A DNA stretch of 64,000 nt from an uncultured Eggerthellaceae bacterium (GCA_958452575.1 CAUDUM010000005.1:1-64000), one strand, 5' to 3'; shown: positions 1 through 9,377, counted from the stretch's first letter. Notes: a model not told the origin generated them from the sequence alone. Translations and numbers: made by a program.

Positions 1-24
1 GTGTCGCATTTTCAAATGCGACAC
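1..24. repeat. Perfect palindromic hairpin, REP-like
   Basis: Eleven-base arms (GTGTCGCATTT and its complement) are separated by two bases. The core AATGCGACA recurs at 22183-22191 and 22256-22264, and its complement at 22291-22297, so it is probably a dispersed repeat of this genome. A second hairpin (CGCCAT ... ATGGCG, about 49-75) lies between it and the end of the regulator gene, so one or both may end that transcript, although no clear T-tract follows. Confidence 0.55.
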
Positions 25-97
25 CGGGGCCGTCCTCTGCCACCGCTCGCCATCTCGCGAAAACGCGAAATGGCGACCATCCCTTTTCGTGCTTCCG

Positions 98-1825
98 CTA
101 ATCCTCGCTGTTGCGGGCGGCGTCCACCATTGCCAGCAGCTCTTGCTGGTTGTGGATGTCCAGCTTGCGGTAGATATGGCTGATGTGCGTCTTTGCGGTG
201 CTCTTGGAAATGCAGAGCTTCTCCTGGATGAACGCGGCGTTATGGCCCTTTGCCAGCAGGAACATGACTTCGGTCTCACGGCGCGAAAGCAGGTAGCGGT
301 TGGCGATCTCCTCGCACTGCGTGCGGAAACGACCGCGCACCTTGGCGCGCTCCGCATCGCTCGCTTCGTCTTTGGGCAGATCAGCCGCCGTTTGAGGATC
401 GGCTCCCGGCTCGGCCCATCCGACGACGGCGGTGTCGTAGGAGGCGGAAGCGACCGTCGGCGCGCTGGCGGGATCCGTGAACGGGGCAAACGTGCCCACA
501 GCATCCAATCCGATGCTCCAAGCAGGACGCGGACGGCTCTGCAGAATCGCCTTCGCCTGGTCGATCTCCTCATTGAAGGCAGCGACGCGTGCGTCGTCCT
601 CGCCGGTGTGGGGCAGGATGATGCGCTTGATATCGCGAACTCGCGGAAGCGCCGCTATCGCGAACATCAACGAGATCAGCAAGATGACAACCAAGCTGCC
701 CTGGCCGAACGGAAGCCAACCGAGGGAGCTCGGGTATTCGACAAGGTACACGCCGCAGAGCGCTCCTAGGGAGATGGCGGTCGAGCCAATGCCGAACATG
801 CAGATGGGGGAGAGCCTGAATTCCTGCGCAAGCTGGCCGAGCAGCGCCCACATGAGCGATCCCAGGCAAAGAAAACCCGTCAGCAGGAGCAGCGAGGGGA
901 TAAGCTCGGCGCTGTTCTGGAACCACGGCAGAAACAGGCAGGCGAACGCAACGAAGGGGATCAACGGCCTGAACAGAAAGTCCCAATGGCTTCGCTTGTC
1001 GATGGAGAACGCCACGACCATCAGCACGATCGCAGCGGTGCCGCCGGCGAACAGGGCGATCAACTGGACGGTAGGGTCGACCGAAGGCAGGATCATCGTC
1101 AATCCGACGTCCTTCAGAACGCCCAGCGTGATGCCGAACAAAAAGATCGGAATGCTGAAGCGCAGCATGAACGTGACCTTGCGGATGGGCAGGGGGTTGA
1201 AGATCGGCACCGCATGGCGCAAGGCGTAGCTTATGGGCGTGAGCTTCCAGATCAGGGGAAGCTCGAACAGCGGAAGGACGCAGGCGACAAGCCCCGCGAA
1301 CGGCCAGGGCAGCACATGGATGATAAGCGAATACAGAAGCGTGGCAAAGACGACGGCGACGACGGAATTGAGCACGATCGAAGCCGTGTTGTAGCGTGCG
1401 TACGCGGTACCCCAGAGCATCGTGAACAATCCGGAGCCGATGCCGCAAAGAACTCCTCCGAACACGAACACGCCGTCAGGCGCACCTGCGACGCAGGAGG
1501 CGAGGGCGACGACGGATCCTGCGATCGAGAAGGCGGTTGCCAGGATCATCGTGGGACGGTCGGTGTAAAATCGGAGCAGCTTCTGATCAGTGATGGAAGT
1601 GAACAGCGTGAGGATGGCGAACGCAACGATGGCGGCGACGAAAAACGGGGAGAATGTCATCGCACCATGTTCTCCCGCGAACACCAGCTCCGAACTGAAC
1701 AGCGTGCAGTACGTCCAAGCAAGGTGGACGCCGAACCCGAATGCCAGCGTCCCCAGCTCGCCTTGGGTTCCACGTTCGTTTCCGTCATCAACGGTGATGC
1801 TGATCCGCGGGAAAGAAAACGCCAT
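98..1825 (-). CDS. LuxR-family regulator with 12-TM-like membrane sensor
   Basis: This 575-aa protein has a long hydrophobic N-terminal part (about residues 20-420) with roughly twelve membrane segments resembling an MFS fold. A polar linker follows, then a C-terminal GerE/LuxR helix-turn-helix (about 505-570) with the signature LSRRETEVMFLLAKGHN and STAKTHISHIYRKLDIH. One-piece membrane regulators of this form are expanded in Eggerthellaceae and usually lie next to a Mo-enzyme gene cluster that they control. The ATG at 1825 is preferred over the overlapping TTG because GGGAGGG lies six bases upstream. The gene diverges from the MFS carrier at 2647, so it probably senses a ligand of that cluster; this is inference from position. 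Confidence 0.88.
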   Translation of the reverse strand: MAFSFPRISITVDDGNERGTQGELGTLAFGFGVHLAWTYCTLFSSELVFAGEHGAMTFSPFFVAAIVAFAILTLFTSITDQKLLRFYTDRPTMILATAFSIAGSVVALASCVAGAPDGVFVFGGVLCGIGSGLFTMLWGTAYARYNTASIVLNSVVAVVFATLLYSLIIHVLPWPFAGLVACVLPLFELPLIWKLTPISYALRHAVPIFNPLPIRKVTFMLRFSIPIFLFGITLGVLKDVGLTMILPSVDPTVQLIALFAGGTAAIVLMVVAFSIDKRSHWDFLFRPLIPFVAFACLFLPWFQNSAELIPSLLLLTGFLCLGSLMWALLGQLAQEFRLSPICMFGIGSTAISLGALCGVYLVEYPSSLGWLPFGQGSLVVILLISLMFAIAALPRVRDIKRIILPHTGEDDARVAAFNEEIDQAKAILQSRPRPAWSIGLDAVGTFAPFTDPASAPTVASASYDTAVVGWAEPGADPQTAADLPKDEASDAERAKVRGRFRTQCEEIANRYLLSRRETEVMFLLAKGHNAAFIQEKLCISKSTAKTHISHIYRKLDIHNQQELLAMVDAARNSED

Positions 1826-2646
1826 CAAAGCCCTCCCTGGCTATCATCCCGATGGGCTGATTCGCGTGAAAAGAACAGCCGCATAGTGAAAAAACGTTCA
1901 TTCATCCTATCATGTAATTGCGGACCTGGGTGCAGCAAATTCATCCTGCCGTACGATATTAATCAGGTTAAACGGACTTTGAATTATTACCAAGCGAGAA
2001 TATCATCCCGAAATCGACTGTATCACAACTTCTTCAAGATGCCCGAATCGGCGTTTTGGGCAGTGATTCATGTCGAAGGAGCCCCAAAGCGGACAGCGCA
2101 GGCGCAACTTGCTCGGTCATCGCCAAAGCGAATTAGGTTGGGTTAAGCATCACTAAATCCACACCTGTCTGATCTGGGAAAACGAAATATCGCAAAAACG
2201 GGCGTCTGATAAATCAACCCGAGAGGTTGATGCTCGTACACGCGAAGCGTACTTCTGATATGACGACCGTTTGCCGCCCGTAATGTACCGTTCATAAGTG
2301 TTTCTTTTGCAAAGGCATGAGGTGCAGTGTGCCCACTGCACGCCTCGTGCGCGCGAAGCGGTGAGCCCGCGGCACGCCTTGCTTGTGCAAAAGAATCGCG
2401 AGAAAAGTGACAAGAGAATCAAGAAAGGAGGCAGCAGCGCAGTCGTTTCTTCTAGTTGGATGCGGCTTTCTGGAAGGGCTGCGGGAATCGTAGAGGGACG
2501 AAACCCGCTTTGGCGCCAAGCGCGCAACCCTGAGACTGACGCCCCAACATGGTCTTGCCACTGCGCAGATCTAAGGGAATTCGCGATCGGCTGAAACTTC
2601 ATATATCGAGCCGATCAGATGAATTAATCCGTTAAAGGAGGGATTG
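1826..2646. promoter_or_regulatory. Long divergent control region with nested stem-loop
   Basis: These 820 noncoding bases separate the LuxR-type regulator from the MFS gene. Around 2302-2395 there is a nested fold: outer arms TTCTTTTGCA (2302-2311) and TGCAAAAGAA (2386-2395), and inside them GAGGTGCAGTG (2319-2329) pairing with CACTGCAC...CCTC (2334-2347). The fold ends about 250 bases before the MFS start, so it could be a structured leader. AAAGGAGG at 2634-2641 is the ribosome binding site of the MFS gene. I see no convincing ORF on either strand. Confidence 0.5.
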
Positions 2647-4407
2647 ATGGACGGAAAAGAGTTCACCGTTTCCGAAGTCATCGACCGTGCTGGTATTTCC
2701 GGCCATACTTGGGTTGTGTTCGTGCTTCTCGCGTTCGCAATGATCTTCGACGGCTACGACTTCATGGTCGTCAACTCGACCAACTCTTACGTTGGTCCTA
2801 CGTTCTTCGCTGATGCTATCGCCGCTGGCACCTACAGCAACGCCCTGACGGGCTCGCTGACCACCTGGGGCCTGCTGGGCATGGTTCTCGGCGGTGCTGT
2901 TGGTGGCATCATGTCCGACAAGTTCGGTCGTAAGAAGATGCTGACCATCGCCGTTATCTTCTACGGCGTCTTCACGCTGCCTCAGGCTTTCGCGCCGAAC
3001 TATGAGTTCTTCTGCGCGTTCCGTCTGATCGCTGGTTTTGGTGTTGGTTCTTGTATCCCGGTTGTTACCACCGTGTTCTCCGAGAGCATGCCTTCCAAGC
3101 AGCGCGGCATCTTCGTTACGTTCGGCATGGCCTTCATGGTCGTCGGCTGGGTTCTCGCTGGCCTGATCGCCGCCCCGATCTGCTCTGCTCCTGAGCCGAT
3201 CATGGGCCTGGGCTTCCTGGCTCCCGAGATCACCCTCGTGAACGGCACCACCGCTGTTGAGAACTGGCGTCTGTGCTACCTGATCGGCGCTATTCCGATC
3301 ATCTACGGCATCATCCTGTTCTTCGCGATGCACGAGACCCCGCACTGGTATGCCAACAATGGCATGAAGGACAAGGCTTGCGACCGTCTGCATGAGATCG
3401 TTCAGGCTACGCGTCACGTTGACGCCAAGTTCGATCCCAACCTGCTGATCGTTCCGCCGAAGCCCGCCAAGACCGGCCCGGCCGCCCTGTTCTCCAGCAA
3501 GTTCATCATCGGCACCTGCGCCGTGTGGTCCGCTTACTTCGTCGGCCAGTTCTGCGTGTACGGCATGAACGCCTGGATCCCCTCTTGGTTCCAGGGCAAC
3601 GGCTTCAGCGCTGCCGACTCCGTCAACCTGCAGACCTGGAACAACGTCGGTGCCATCCTGTCCAACATCTCGGTTGGCTTCGTGTCCGACTCCATCGGCC
3701 GCAAGCGCACCCTGTCGATCGGCTGGATCGCCTGTATCGTGACCATCATCCTGTGCTCGGTATGCGTTCCGATGTTCCCGGGCATCGCGCCGGTCAACGG
3801 CGCCGAGCTGGCTGGTGGCTCCGCTGGCAACTTCATCCCCTGCCTGATCCTGATGCTGCTGTTCGGCTTCGCTCTTAACTTCACCATCACGGCTGTCCAG
3901 CCGCTGATGCCCGAGGCTTACCCGACCGCCCTGCGCAACACCGGTACCTCCTGGTGCCAGGCGTTCGCCCGCTTCGGCGGCTCCGGCTCCTCGATCGTTC
4001 TGGGCGCTGCTGCTGCTCTGCCGATGTTCCAGCACACCGTCAACGGCGCTTCTATGAACAACTGGTCAATGGTAGTGCTCGTGCTGCTGGTTCCGTTCGT
4101 GCTTGGCCTGATCTGCACGATACTGTTCGCCAAGAACACCGGTGGCAAGACGATGGACCAGATCCAGGAATCCTTCGACAGCAACCCGCTGTCCGAGACC
4201 GACGGCAATGGCCGCTTCTGGATCATGATCATCGTGGTCATCATCAACTTCATCGGCTGCATCGTTTGCCCGCTGGCTATCCCCGGATTCTCCGGCACCG
4301 CCATGGCTCTGCCGATCATGCTCGTGGCTATGCTGCTCCCGTTCGCCTACTTCCTGATCTTCGGTATCCAGGGTCTGGGCAAGGAGAAGGCTGCTGGCGT
4401 CCAGTAG
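2647..4407 (+). CDS. MFS transporter, aromatic acid:H+ symporter-like
   Basis: This 586-aa polytopic membrane protein has a typical MFS layout. The first helix carries the DGYD motif (FDGYDFMVVNS) characteristic of the aromatic acid/H+ symporter group, the loop between helices 2 and 3 has GGIMSDKFGRKKML, and the second half repeats it as GFVSDSIGRKRTL. Two extra hydrophobic segments near residues 520-580 make it longer than the usual 12-TM form. The ATG at 2647 is favoured over the in-frame TTG at 2644 because AAAGGAGG sits five bases upstream. Codon choice is strongly biased, as in the Mo enzyme at 6599, which suggests high expression. It probably imports the substrate, or exchanges substrate and product, of the downstream enzyme. 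Confidence 0.85.
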   Translation: MDGKEFTVSEVIDRAGISGHTWVVFVLLAFAMIFDGYDFMVVNSTNSYVGPTFFADAIAAGTYSNALTGSLTTWGLLGMVLGGAVGGIMSDKFGRKKMLTIAVIFYGVFTLPQAFAPNYEFFCAFRLIAGFGVGSCIPVVTTVFSESMPSKQRGIFVTFGMAFMVVGWVLAGLIAAPICSAPEPIMGLGFLAPEITLVNGTTAVENWRLCYLIGAIPIIYGIILFFAMHETPHWYANNGMKDKACDRLHEIVQATRHVDAKFDPNLLIVPPKPAKTGPAALFSSKFIIGTCAVWSAYFVGQFCVYGMNAWIPSWFQGNGFSAADSVNLQTWNNVGAILSNISVGFVSDSIGRKRTLSIGWIACIVTIILCSVCVPMFPGIAPVNGAELAGGSAGNFIPCLILMLLFGFALNFTITAVQPLMPEAYPTALRNTGTSWCQAFARFGGSGSSIVLGAAAALPMFQHTVNGASMNNWSMVVLVLLVPFVLGLICTILFAKNTGGKTMDQIQESFDSNPLSETDGNGRFWIMIIVVIINFIGCIVCPLAIPGFSGTAMALPIMLVAMLLPFAYFLIFGIQGLGKEKAAGVQ

Positions 4408-4473
4408 TTCAAGCTGCTTGAACGCTATGCGATCTTCCGCATAGACCTCGACATGATTCAGGGTTAGCCTGAA
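4407..4473 (+). other. Three consecutive stem-loops in the 3' UTR
   Basis: Immediately after the MFS stop codon come GTTCAAGC/GCTTGAAC (4407-4423), CTATGCG/CGCATAG (4425-4444) and TTCAGG/CCTGAA (4457-4473), followed by a true terminator. Such stacked hairpins can stabilise an abundant mRNA 3' end; that role is inference. Confidence 0.5.
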
Positions 4474-4482
4474 CAAGTTGGG

Positions 4483-4516
4483 AAGGGGTCGATCCGAAAG
4501 GGTCGACCCCTTTTTC
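4483..4516 (+). terminator. Rho-independent terminator of the MFS gene
   Basis: A ten-base stem (AAGGGGTCGA with its complement) and a nine-base loop are followed by five T residues. Confidence 0.85.
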
Positions 4517-4775
4517 TATGCACGAAAGGCGTGGCGTGAGGATGCGGGCGAAGGTGAATCTTCAGTGCAGGGAGAAGAGCGAGCAGGGGATGGCGCTGCA
4601 TCCCATGTTGGAGCGCCTCCCGTGCGTAATGGAGATCCGCGATACGTGACACTAGCTCGCAGAAGGCAAGGCTTACGCACGCAAAAGGAAAGGGGCGCCT
4701 TATCCGTAGATAGGCGCCACTTCGCGGTTCAGGGAGCAAGTGGCCTTTCGAGGCGGCCTTGCAAGAGAGATGAAA

Positions 4776-5552
4776 CTAGTCGTCCTTGGCGTTCTTGGAG
4801 CGGATGGCGTGGAGCGTCTTCTTGGCGGCAGCCAGGTTCTTCTCCTGCTCTTCCTTCTGCTTTTGCTCCTTGTCGCGGCGCTTCTTGTAGTGCGACTTGG
4901 GGTTGTCGATCGGACGACCGGTCGGCTTGAGGATTTTGACCAGGGGATGGTCCTCGGCGATCATCTGCTGGATCTGCTCGTAGGTAAATCCCTTGTTCTC
5001 GAAGATGCGGCCCTTCATGCGCTGCCAGAGATTGCCGAGCTCGCGGTCCTCGCCCTCGCTCAAGCCCTTCCACTCCTCCTTGTAGCCGATAGCCACAAGG
5101 CACGCCACAGCGATGCGGAGCTTCTCGAGCTCGAGCACGTGCACCTCGTAGCAGGGACCGTGGTCCTTGAACTTCTCGACGCGGCGCACGCGAACCGATT
5201 TGCGGTTGTAGCTGACAAGCGTCTCCTCGACCAGGCTGTAGGGAGGCTCGTGATAGCTGCCGTACAGGTCCCACACCATGCCCTCGATGTAGTAGTGATG
5301 CTCGATGACGTAGGTGTGCAGGCGGTACGTGAAGCGCTCGTACATGATGTCGTAGACCAGGGCGCGGTTGTCCGGCTTGATCTCGCCGACCTGGCCGCCC
5401 ATGCGGCCGAAGATCTGCACGCGGTCCTTCTCGGACTTCCAGCCCTTCTTGCAGGCGAAATGCAGGAACAGATCGCCGTCTTCGTACCATGTGTCAAAAT
5501 CCTCGTGACGCGCGAGCGCATCGACGGGGATGTACACCTTGTTGAATTTCAA
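4776..5552 (-). CDS. Conserved hypothetical protein with charged C-terminal helix
   Basis: This 258-aa soluble protein has no domain I recognise. It is rich in aromatic residues through residue 150 (for example DTWYEDGDLFLHFACKKGW and YVIEHHYYIEG) and ends in a highly charged Lys/Glu/Gln helix (about 220-245, KKRRDKEQKQKEEQEKN) that may be a coiled coil. No signal peptide or membrane segment is visible. The start is a TTG at 5552 behind AAAGGGGTTGGGGA; no in-frame ATG gives a better site. It is convergent with the MFS gene and divergent from the small zinc-ribbon gene. Function unknown. Confidence 0.75.
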   Translation of the reverse strand: MKFNKVYIPVDALARHEDFDTWYEDGDLFLHFACKKGWKSEKDRVQIFGRMGGQVGEIKPDNRALVYDIMYERFTYRLHTYVIEHHYYIEGMVWDLYGSYHEPPYSLVEETLVSYNRKSVRVRRVEKFKDHGPCYEVHVLELEKLRIAVACLVAIGYKEEWKGLSEGEDRELGNLWQRMKGRIFENKGFTYEQIQQMIAEDHPLVKILKPTGRPIDNPKSHYKKRRDKEQKQKEEQEKNLAAAKKTLHAIRSKNAKDD

Positions 5553-6197
5553 TCCCCAACCCCTTTGCTAGAAAAACGGTTAAAAGCGCATGCGGAAATT
5601 ATAAGCCAAAGCGCCATCGCGCTTGCGCCGACACAAGGGGATTCTTGCTTTCGATAGGAAAAAACAAGCCGTAAAACCGGTCGTTAGAAGGCCGGAAACG
5701 ATACGATCCGGACGCGCGGAATCAAGATTTGCGCGACTCTCGCGGCTGAAGACGCGGCATCGCACCGAATGGCGATAGTCATCGTGACTACGATCGTCGA
5801 ACCGATATCCCGCAAAGCCCGAAAAGATTGAACCGCGGGGATGATACGCCGCCAAAACAATAGGCAAAACCGGAATTTGCACCATAGTGGCACACAAGGA
5901 CGAGACCCACCTGTTGAACTGGGTAAAAGGCAATTTCTCATTCTTTATGAAATGTAAAATCACCCTTTTGGGACGATGGGATGAGAGGTAAAATTATCCC
6001 TGTGATTCGATGCAGCGCTCAAGCGACCCTTTACACTGCTATTCAAGGGTCGCACGGCCTGTCTGCGTATGCGCAAACGAGCCGCTGCGCGCACCTTGGG
6101 GGTCATTCGCGCAACTGTAGATGACGCGCATGACATACATTAGTCGGCCGAGCGTGGTTGATCCGCGCTTCTGATTGAAGTGAAAGGAGGAAAGCAT
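5553..6197. promoter_or_regulatory. Control region of the Mo-enzyme operon
   Basis: This 645-base noncoding stretch holds two direct copies of GTAAAAT(C/T)A(C/T)CC at 5954-5965 and 5988-6000, 34 bases apart (about three helical turns). That spacing fits paired binding sites for one regulator, and the LuxR protein at 98-1825 is the obvious candidate. GAAAGGAGGAAAG at 6182-6194 is the ribosome binding site for the first gene. Confidence 0.35.
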
Positions 6198-6443
6198 ATG
6201 TGCTTCAGACCAGCAGATGCCGGCGGTGGTGCTCACAAGTGCCCCGAGTGCGGTAAGACCATTCAGGCGATGGGCGGTATGAAATTGACCAAGTGCCCGT
6301 TCTGCAAGTGCGATCTTACGCCTTACATCAACGGCGAAAAGCCCATTCCTGGCGCGCCCGGCGCTCCTGGTGCCCCCGCGGCTCCTGGCGCACCCGGTGC
6401 CCCCGCGGCTCCCGGCGCCCCGAAGCCTCCGGCGGCGAACTAG
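6198..6443 (+). CDS. Small zinc-ribbon protein with collagen-like GAP tail
   Basis: This 81-aa protein begins MCFRPADAGG and carries two CxxC knuckles (CPECG and CPFCKC) spaced as a treble-clef zinc ribbon, followed by a low-complexity tail of Gly-Ala-Pro triplets (about residues 52-78). Proteins beginning MCFRP with the same plan accompany Mo-enzyme clusters in Eggerthellaceae, as far as I recall. The ATG at 6198 follows AAAGGAGGAAAGCAT; an upstream GTG at 6180 lies before the Shine-Dalgarno sequence and is rejected. It is the first gene of the cluster with the Mo enzyme 155 bases downstream. A chaperone, maturation or scaffold role is possible but unproven. Confidence 0.75.
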   Translation: MCFRPADAGGGAHKCPECGKTIQAMGGMKLTKCPFCKCDLTPYINGEKPIPGAPGAPGAPAAPGAPGAPAAPGAPKPPAAN

Positions 6444-6598
6444 TCTTCGCAAGGTCTGCGCGGCATTCGGTGCCATAGGATGCTGCGAGTGGGCATGCAG
6501 GCTAACCCCCTGGTGCCAAAAGGACAAAGCGGAGATGCGCGAGAAATCGCGCGAAAGTTTCTACTGTACTGAGTGAAACGTGTAGAAAGAAGGAAAAC

Positions 6599-8977
6599 AT
6601 GGCATACGGCAAGCAATGGCGCGTCGACATGGGCGACGGTACCGTCGTTACCCGCTCCAACACCTGGTCCCCTCCGGGATCTCACCCCGTTGGATACGGC
6701 GTCAAGGTCGTCGTTAAGGACGGCAAGCTGGTTCGCATCGAGGGTGACGACGACAACCCCATTACGACGGGCCGCGTTAACGCTCTGAACCTCGCCCTTC
6801 GCGAGTACACCTACGCTCCTTCGCGCGTCATCTACCCGATGAAGCGTGCTTATGAGGATCGTGGTAAGGATAAGTGGGAGCGCACCACTTGGGACGAGGC
6901 TCTCGACACCATCTGCGAGAAGGTTCGTTACTTCCAGAACACCTACGGCCCCGAGTCCATCGTCTGCTTCGGTGGCACCGGCCGTGAGGCTTGCATCTAC
7001 TACTACGCGCTGACCTTCTCCGTGCTGCAGTCCCCGAACTGCTGCTACACCCAGTCCGGTTGGTCCTGCTACGGCCCGCGTTGCTCCATCGCTGACTACG
7101 TGCTGGGCGCTGGCTACCCCGAGCTGGACTACGCTGGTCACCTGCCCGGTTCCTACCATGACCCCGCCTACACCCTCTCCAAGTGGGTTGTCGTTTGGGG
7201 CAAGGAGCCGCTGCCTTCCAACGGTGACGGTTTCTTCGGCCACTGCCTCGTCGACATGATGAAGCTTGGCTCTCACATCATCTCCATCGACCCCCGTATC
7301 ACCTGGGTCGGCGCTCATGATGGCAACATCAACCTGCAGGTTCGTCCTCAGACCGACACCGCTCTGGCTCTGGGCATCATGAACCTCATGTTCCAGAACG
7401 ACGAGTACGACAAGGAGTTCGCCGAGAAGTGGATCTACGGCCTCGATGAGCTCAAGGAGCGTGCCGCCGAGTATCCCGTCGAGAAGGTCGCCGAGATCAC
7501 GACCGTCGACGCTGAGGACATCAAGCGCGTTGCCCACATCATCGGCACCGAGCGCCCGATCGGTTGGGCGTGGGGTCTGGCCTTCGACCAGAACAAGAAC
7601 GGCGTTCAGCTGTCCCAGGCCTTCATCCTCCTGGCTGCCCTGTCCGGCGCCATCGACCGCCCCGGTGGCATCACCCTGGGCCCGCCGTCTGCTCTGCTGG
7701 GCAAGTGGCGTATGGAGCAGCGTGGCGCTATGGAGGACGAGGTTTGGCAGAAGCGCATCGGCGCTGCCGCTTGGCCTGGTCTGTCCACCGGTATGGCTAC
7801 CACGCAGCCTGACGAGACCCTGAACACCATGGAGTCCGACGAGCCTTACGCCCTGAAGATGGGCTGGTTCAACAGCTCCAACTTCCTGACCCCGACCTGC
7901 TCCGCTCAGCCGAAGCGTTGGCACAAGGCTCTGCAGAAGCTCGAGTTCGTGGTTATCCAGGACCTGACCCAGACCCCGACCTCCATGGCCGTGGGCGACT
8001 ACTTCCTGCCGATGGCGACCTGGGCTGAGCATGACGGCATCGTCCTGACTCACTACGGCCGCAACACCGTGTTCATGGGCCCCATGAACAAGGCTCTGCA
8101 GGTTGGCGAGTGCAAGTCCGATATCGAGATCTGCCTCATGTTTGGTCAGCGCCTGAACCCGACCTGGTGGCCGTGGTACAAGCCCGCTGGCGACACCCTG
8201 GACGTTTCCAAGCTGGCTCACTCCGAGTCCCCGGCTGAGGTCACCTCTGCTCAGGGCCGCGGCAAGCTGGATCTGGACGCTCTGCAGGCTGGCGTCGAGC
8301 AGTTCTTCTCCGATCAGCTCTCCGAGCTGGGCTACGACTGGAAGACCTTCCAGGAGCTCGGCATCTACCAGCCTGGTGCTCATGGCTTCGAGTACGAGAA
8401 GTACGAGAAGGGCCTGCTCCGCTTCGACGGCGAGCCCGGCTTCAACACCATCACCGGCCAGATCGAGGCCTACTCGATTCTTTACGAATCCTGGGGCGAG
8501 GATCCGCTGCCGTACTACGAGGAGCCGAACTACAGCCCGATCAGCAAGCCCGACCTGGCTGGCCAGTACCCGCTGATCTCGACGTCCGGTTCTCGTCGCT
8601 ACAGCTCCTTCCACTCCGAGCATCGTCATGTTCCCTCGCTGCGTCAGATCGATCCGTGGCCGTGGGTTCAGATCAACCCGGAGACCGCCAAGGAGTATGG
8701 CGTGACCGACGGCGACTGGTGCGAGGTTTACAACATGTTCGGTGAGGCCCGCTTCAAGGCTGAGGTCACCCCGATCATCAAGCCCGGTATCCTGAACTGC
8801 GCACACGGCTGGTGGTTCCCTGAGCAGGACGGCGAGGAGCCCAACCTGTTCGGCGTGTGGAAGTCCAACTTCAACAGCCTGGTGCCGCACTTCAACGTTG
8901 GCAAGCTTGGCTTCGGTGCTCCGTACAAGGGCGTTATGTGCAACCTGCGCCGTGTCCGTAGCCTCGATGCTGACTAA
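6599..8977 (+). CDS. Molybdopterin enzyme, pyrogallol-transhydroxylase / catechol-dehydroxylase-like large subunit
   Basis: This 792-aa protein belongs to the DMSO-reductase family of bis-MGD enzymes. It has the WERTTWDEALDTI entry motif near residue 93, a probable Mo-ligand loop QSGWSCYGPRCS at 152-163, WGKEPLPSNGD near 200, and a C-terminal dinucleotide-binding domain (SGSRRYSSFHSEHRHVP; HGWWFPEQD). Unlike most of the family there is no N-terminal CxxCxxxC Fe-S motif: the first cysteine is C106. The absence of a large-subunit cluster also holds for Pelobacter pyrogallol-phloroglucinol transhydroxylase, and there is no Tat signal, so it should be cytoplasmic. The neighbouring aromatic-acid carrier and LuxR regulator point to a phenolic substrate. 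AGAAGGAAAAC precedes the ATG. The exact reaction cannot be read from sequence. Confidence 0.87.
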   Translation: MAYGKQWRVDMGDGTVVTRSNTWSPPGSHPVGYGVKVVVKDGKLVRIEGDDDNPITTGRVNALNLALREYTYAPSRVIYPMKRAYEDRGKDKWERTTWDEALDTICEKVRYFQNTYGPESIVCFGGTGREACIYYYALTFSVLQSPNCCYTQSGWSCYGPRCSIADYVLGAGYPELDYAGHLPGSYHDPAYTLSKWVVVWGKEPLPSNGDGFFGHCLVDMMKLGSHIISIDPRITWVGAHDGNINLQVRPQTDTALALGIMNLMFQNDEYDKEFAEKWIYGLDELKERAAEYPVEKVAEITTVDAEDIKRVAHIIGTERPIGWAWGLAFDQNKNGVQLSQAFILLAALSGAIDRPGGITLGPPSALLGKWRMEQRGAMEDEVWQKRIGAAAWPGLSTGMATTQPDETLNTMESDEPYALKMGWFNSSNFLTPTCSAQPKRWHKALQKLEFVVIQDLTQTPTSMAVGDYFLPMATWAEHDGIVLTHYGRNTVFMGPMNKALQVGECKSDIEICLMFGQRLNPTWWPWYKPAGDTLDVSKLAHSESPAEVTSAQGRGKLDLDALQAGVEQFFSDQLSELGYDWKTFQELGIYQPGAHGFEYEKYEKGLLRFDGEPGFNTITGQIEAYSILYESWGEDPLPYYEEPNYSPISKPDLAGQYPLISTSGSRRYSSFHSEHRHVPSLRQIDPWPWVQINPETAKEYGVTDGDWCEVYNMFGEARFKAEVTPIIKPGILNCAHGWWFPEQDGEEPNLFGVWKSNFNSLVPHFNVGKLGFGAPYKGVMCNLRRVRSLDAD

Positions 8978-9000
8978 ACTGAAAGGTAGTGGTGACACAA

Positions 9001-9360
9001 ATGGCAGATCAGAAGTACGCCTTGCTGGTTGACTACACCTACTTCTCTGGCAACCATGCTGCCGAGATCGCTTGCAAGGAGGAGCTGGGTCTCCCCCTGG
9101 AGCAGTTCGGCATCAAGGAGGTCCAGGTTGGCCCCTTCAAGAAGGGTGAGGGCAACGACGGCGACGCTTGGGAGTGGTTCTACATTCCTTGCCCGACGTC
9201 CATCTTCTCCGAGCACTGGGGAACCAACGGCGACAAGGCCGGTCAGCGTCCCCTGGCTGTCCAGGTTGAGGAGTCCGCGTCCATGTACTATGGCACCCTG
9301 GAGGAAATGATCGCCAAGATGGGTGAGTTCGATCGCCCGATGGTGCTCTTCCAGCTGTAA
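9001..9360 (+). CDS. Small subunit: ferredoxin-like protein lacking its Fe-S cysteines
   Basis: This 119-aa protein matches in outline the small ferredoxin partner of Mo enzymes in this bacterial group: LLVDYTY near the start, K-E-E-L-G-L-P, FGIK-VQVGP, YIPCPT and the closing MYYGTLEEMIAKM. In the family as I recall it, the first motif reads YCxGCHxCEVACK; here it is YFSGNHAAEIACK, so F15, N18 and A21 replace three cysteines and only C25 remains. The second motif (CxxC ... PxCVxHC) is replaced by F69, H72, A86 and E90. It follows the large-subunit gene by 23 bases. It is probably a structural or regulatory subunit and not an electron carrier. ATG at 9001 (GGTGA upstream) is chosen; GTG at 8992 is possible. 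Confidence 0.8.
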   Translation: MADQKYALLVDYTYFSGNHAAEIACKEELGLPLEQFGIKEVQVGPFKKGEGNDGDAWEWFYIPCPTSIFSEHWGTNGDKAGQRPLAVQVEESASMYYGTLEEMIAKMGEFDRPMVLFQL

Positions 9361-9377
9361 AGTAGTGCTATGATATT

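Noticed and set aside
6440..8998. An 852-codon minus-strand frame opposite the Mo enzyme
   Set aside because: Produced by the strong codon bias of the plus-strand gene; no motif or ribosome site.
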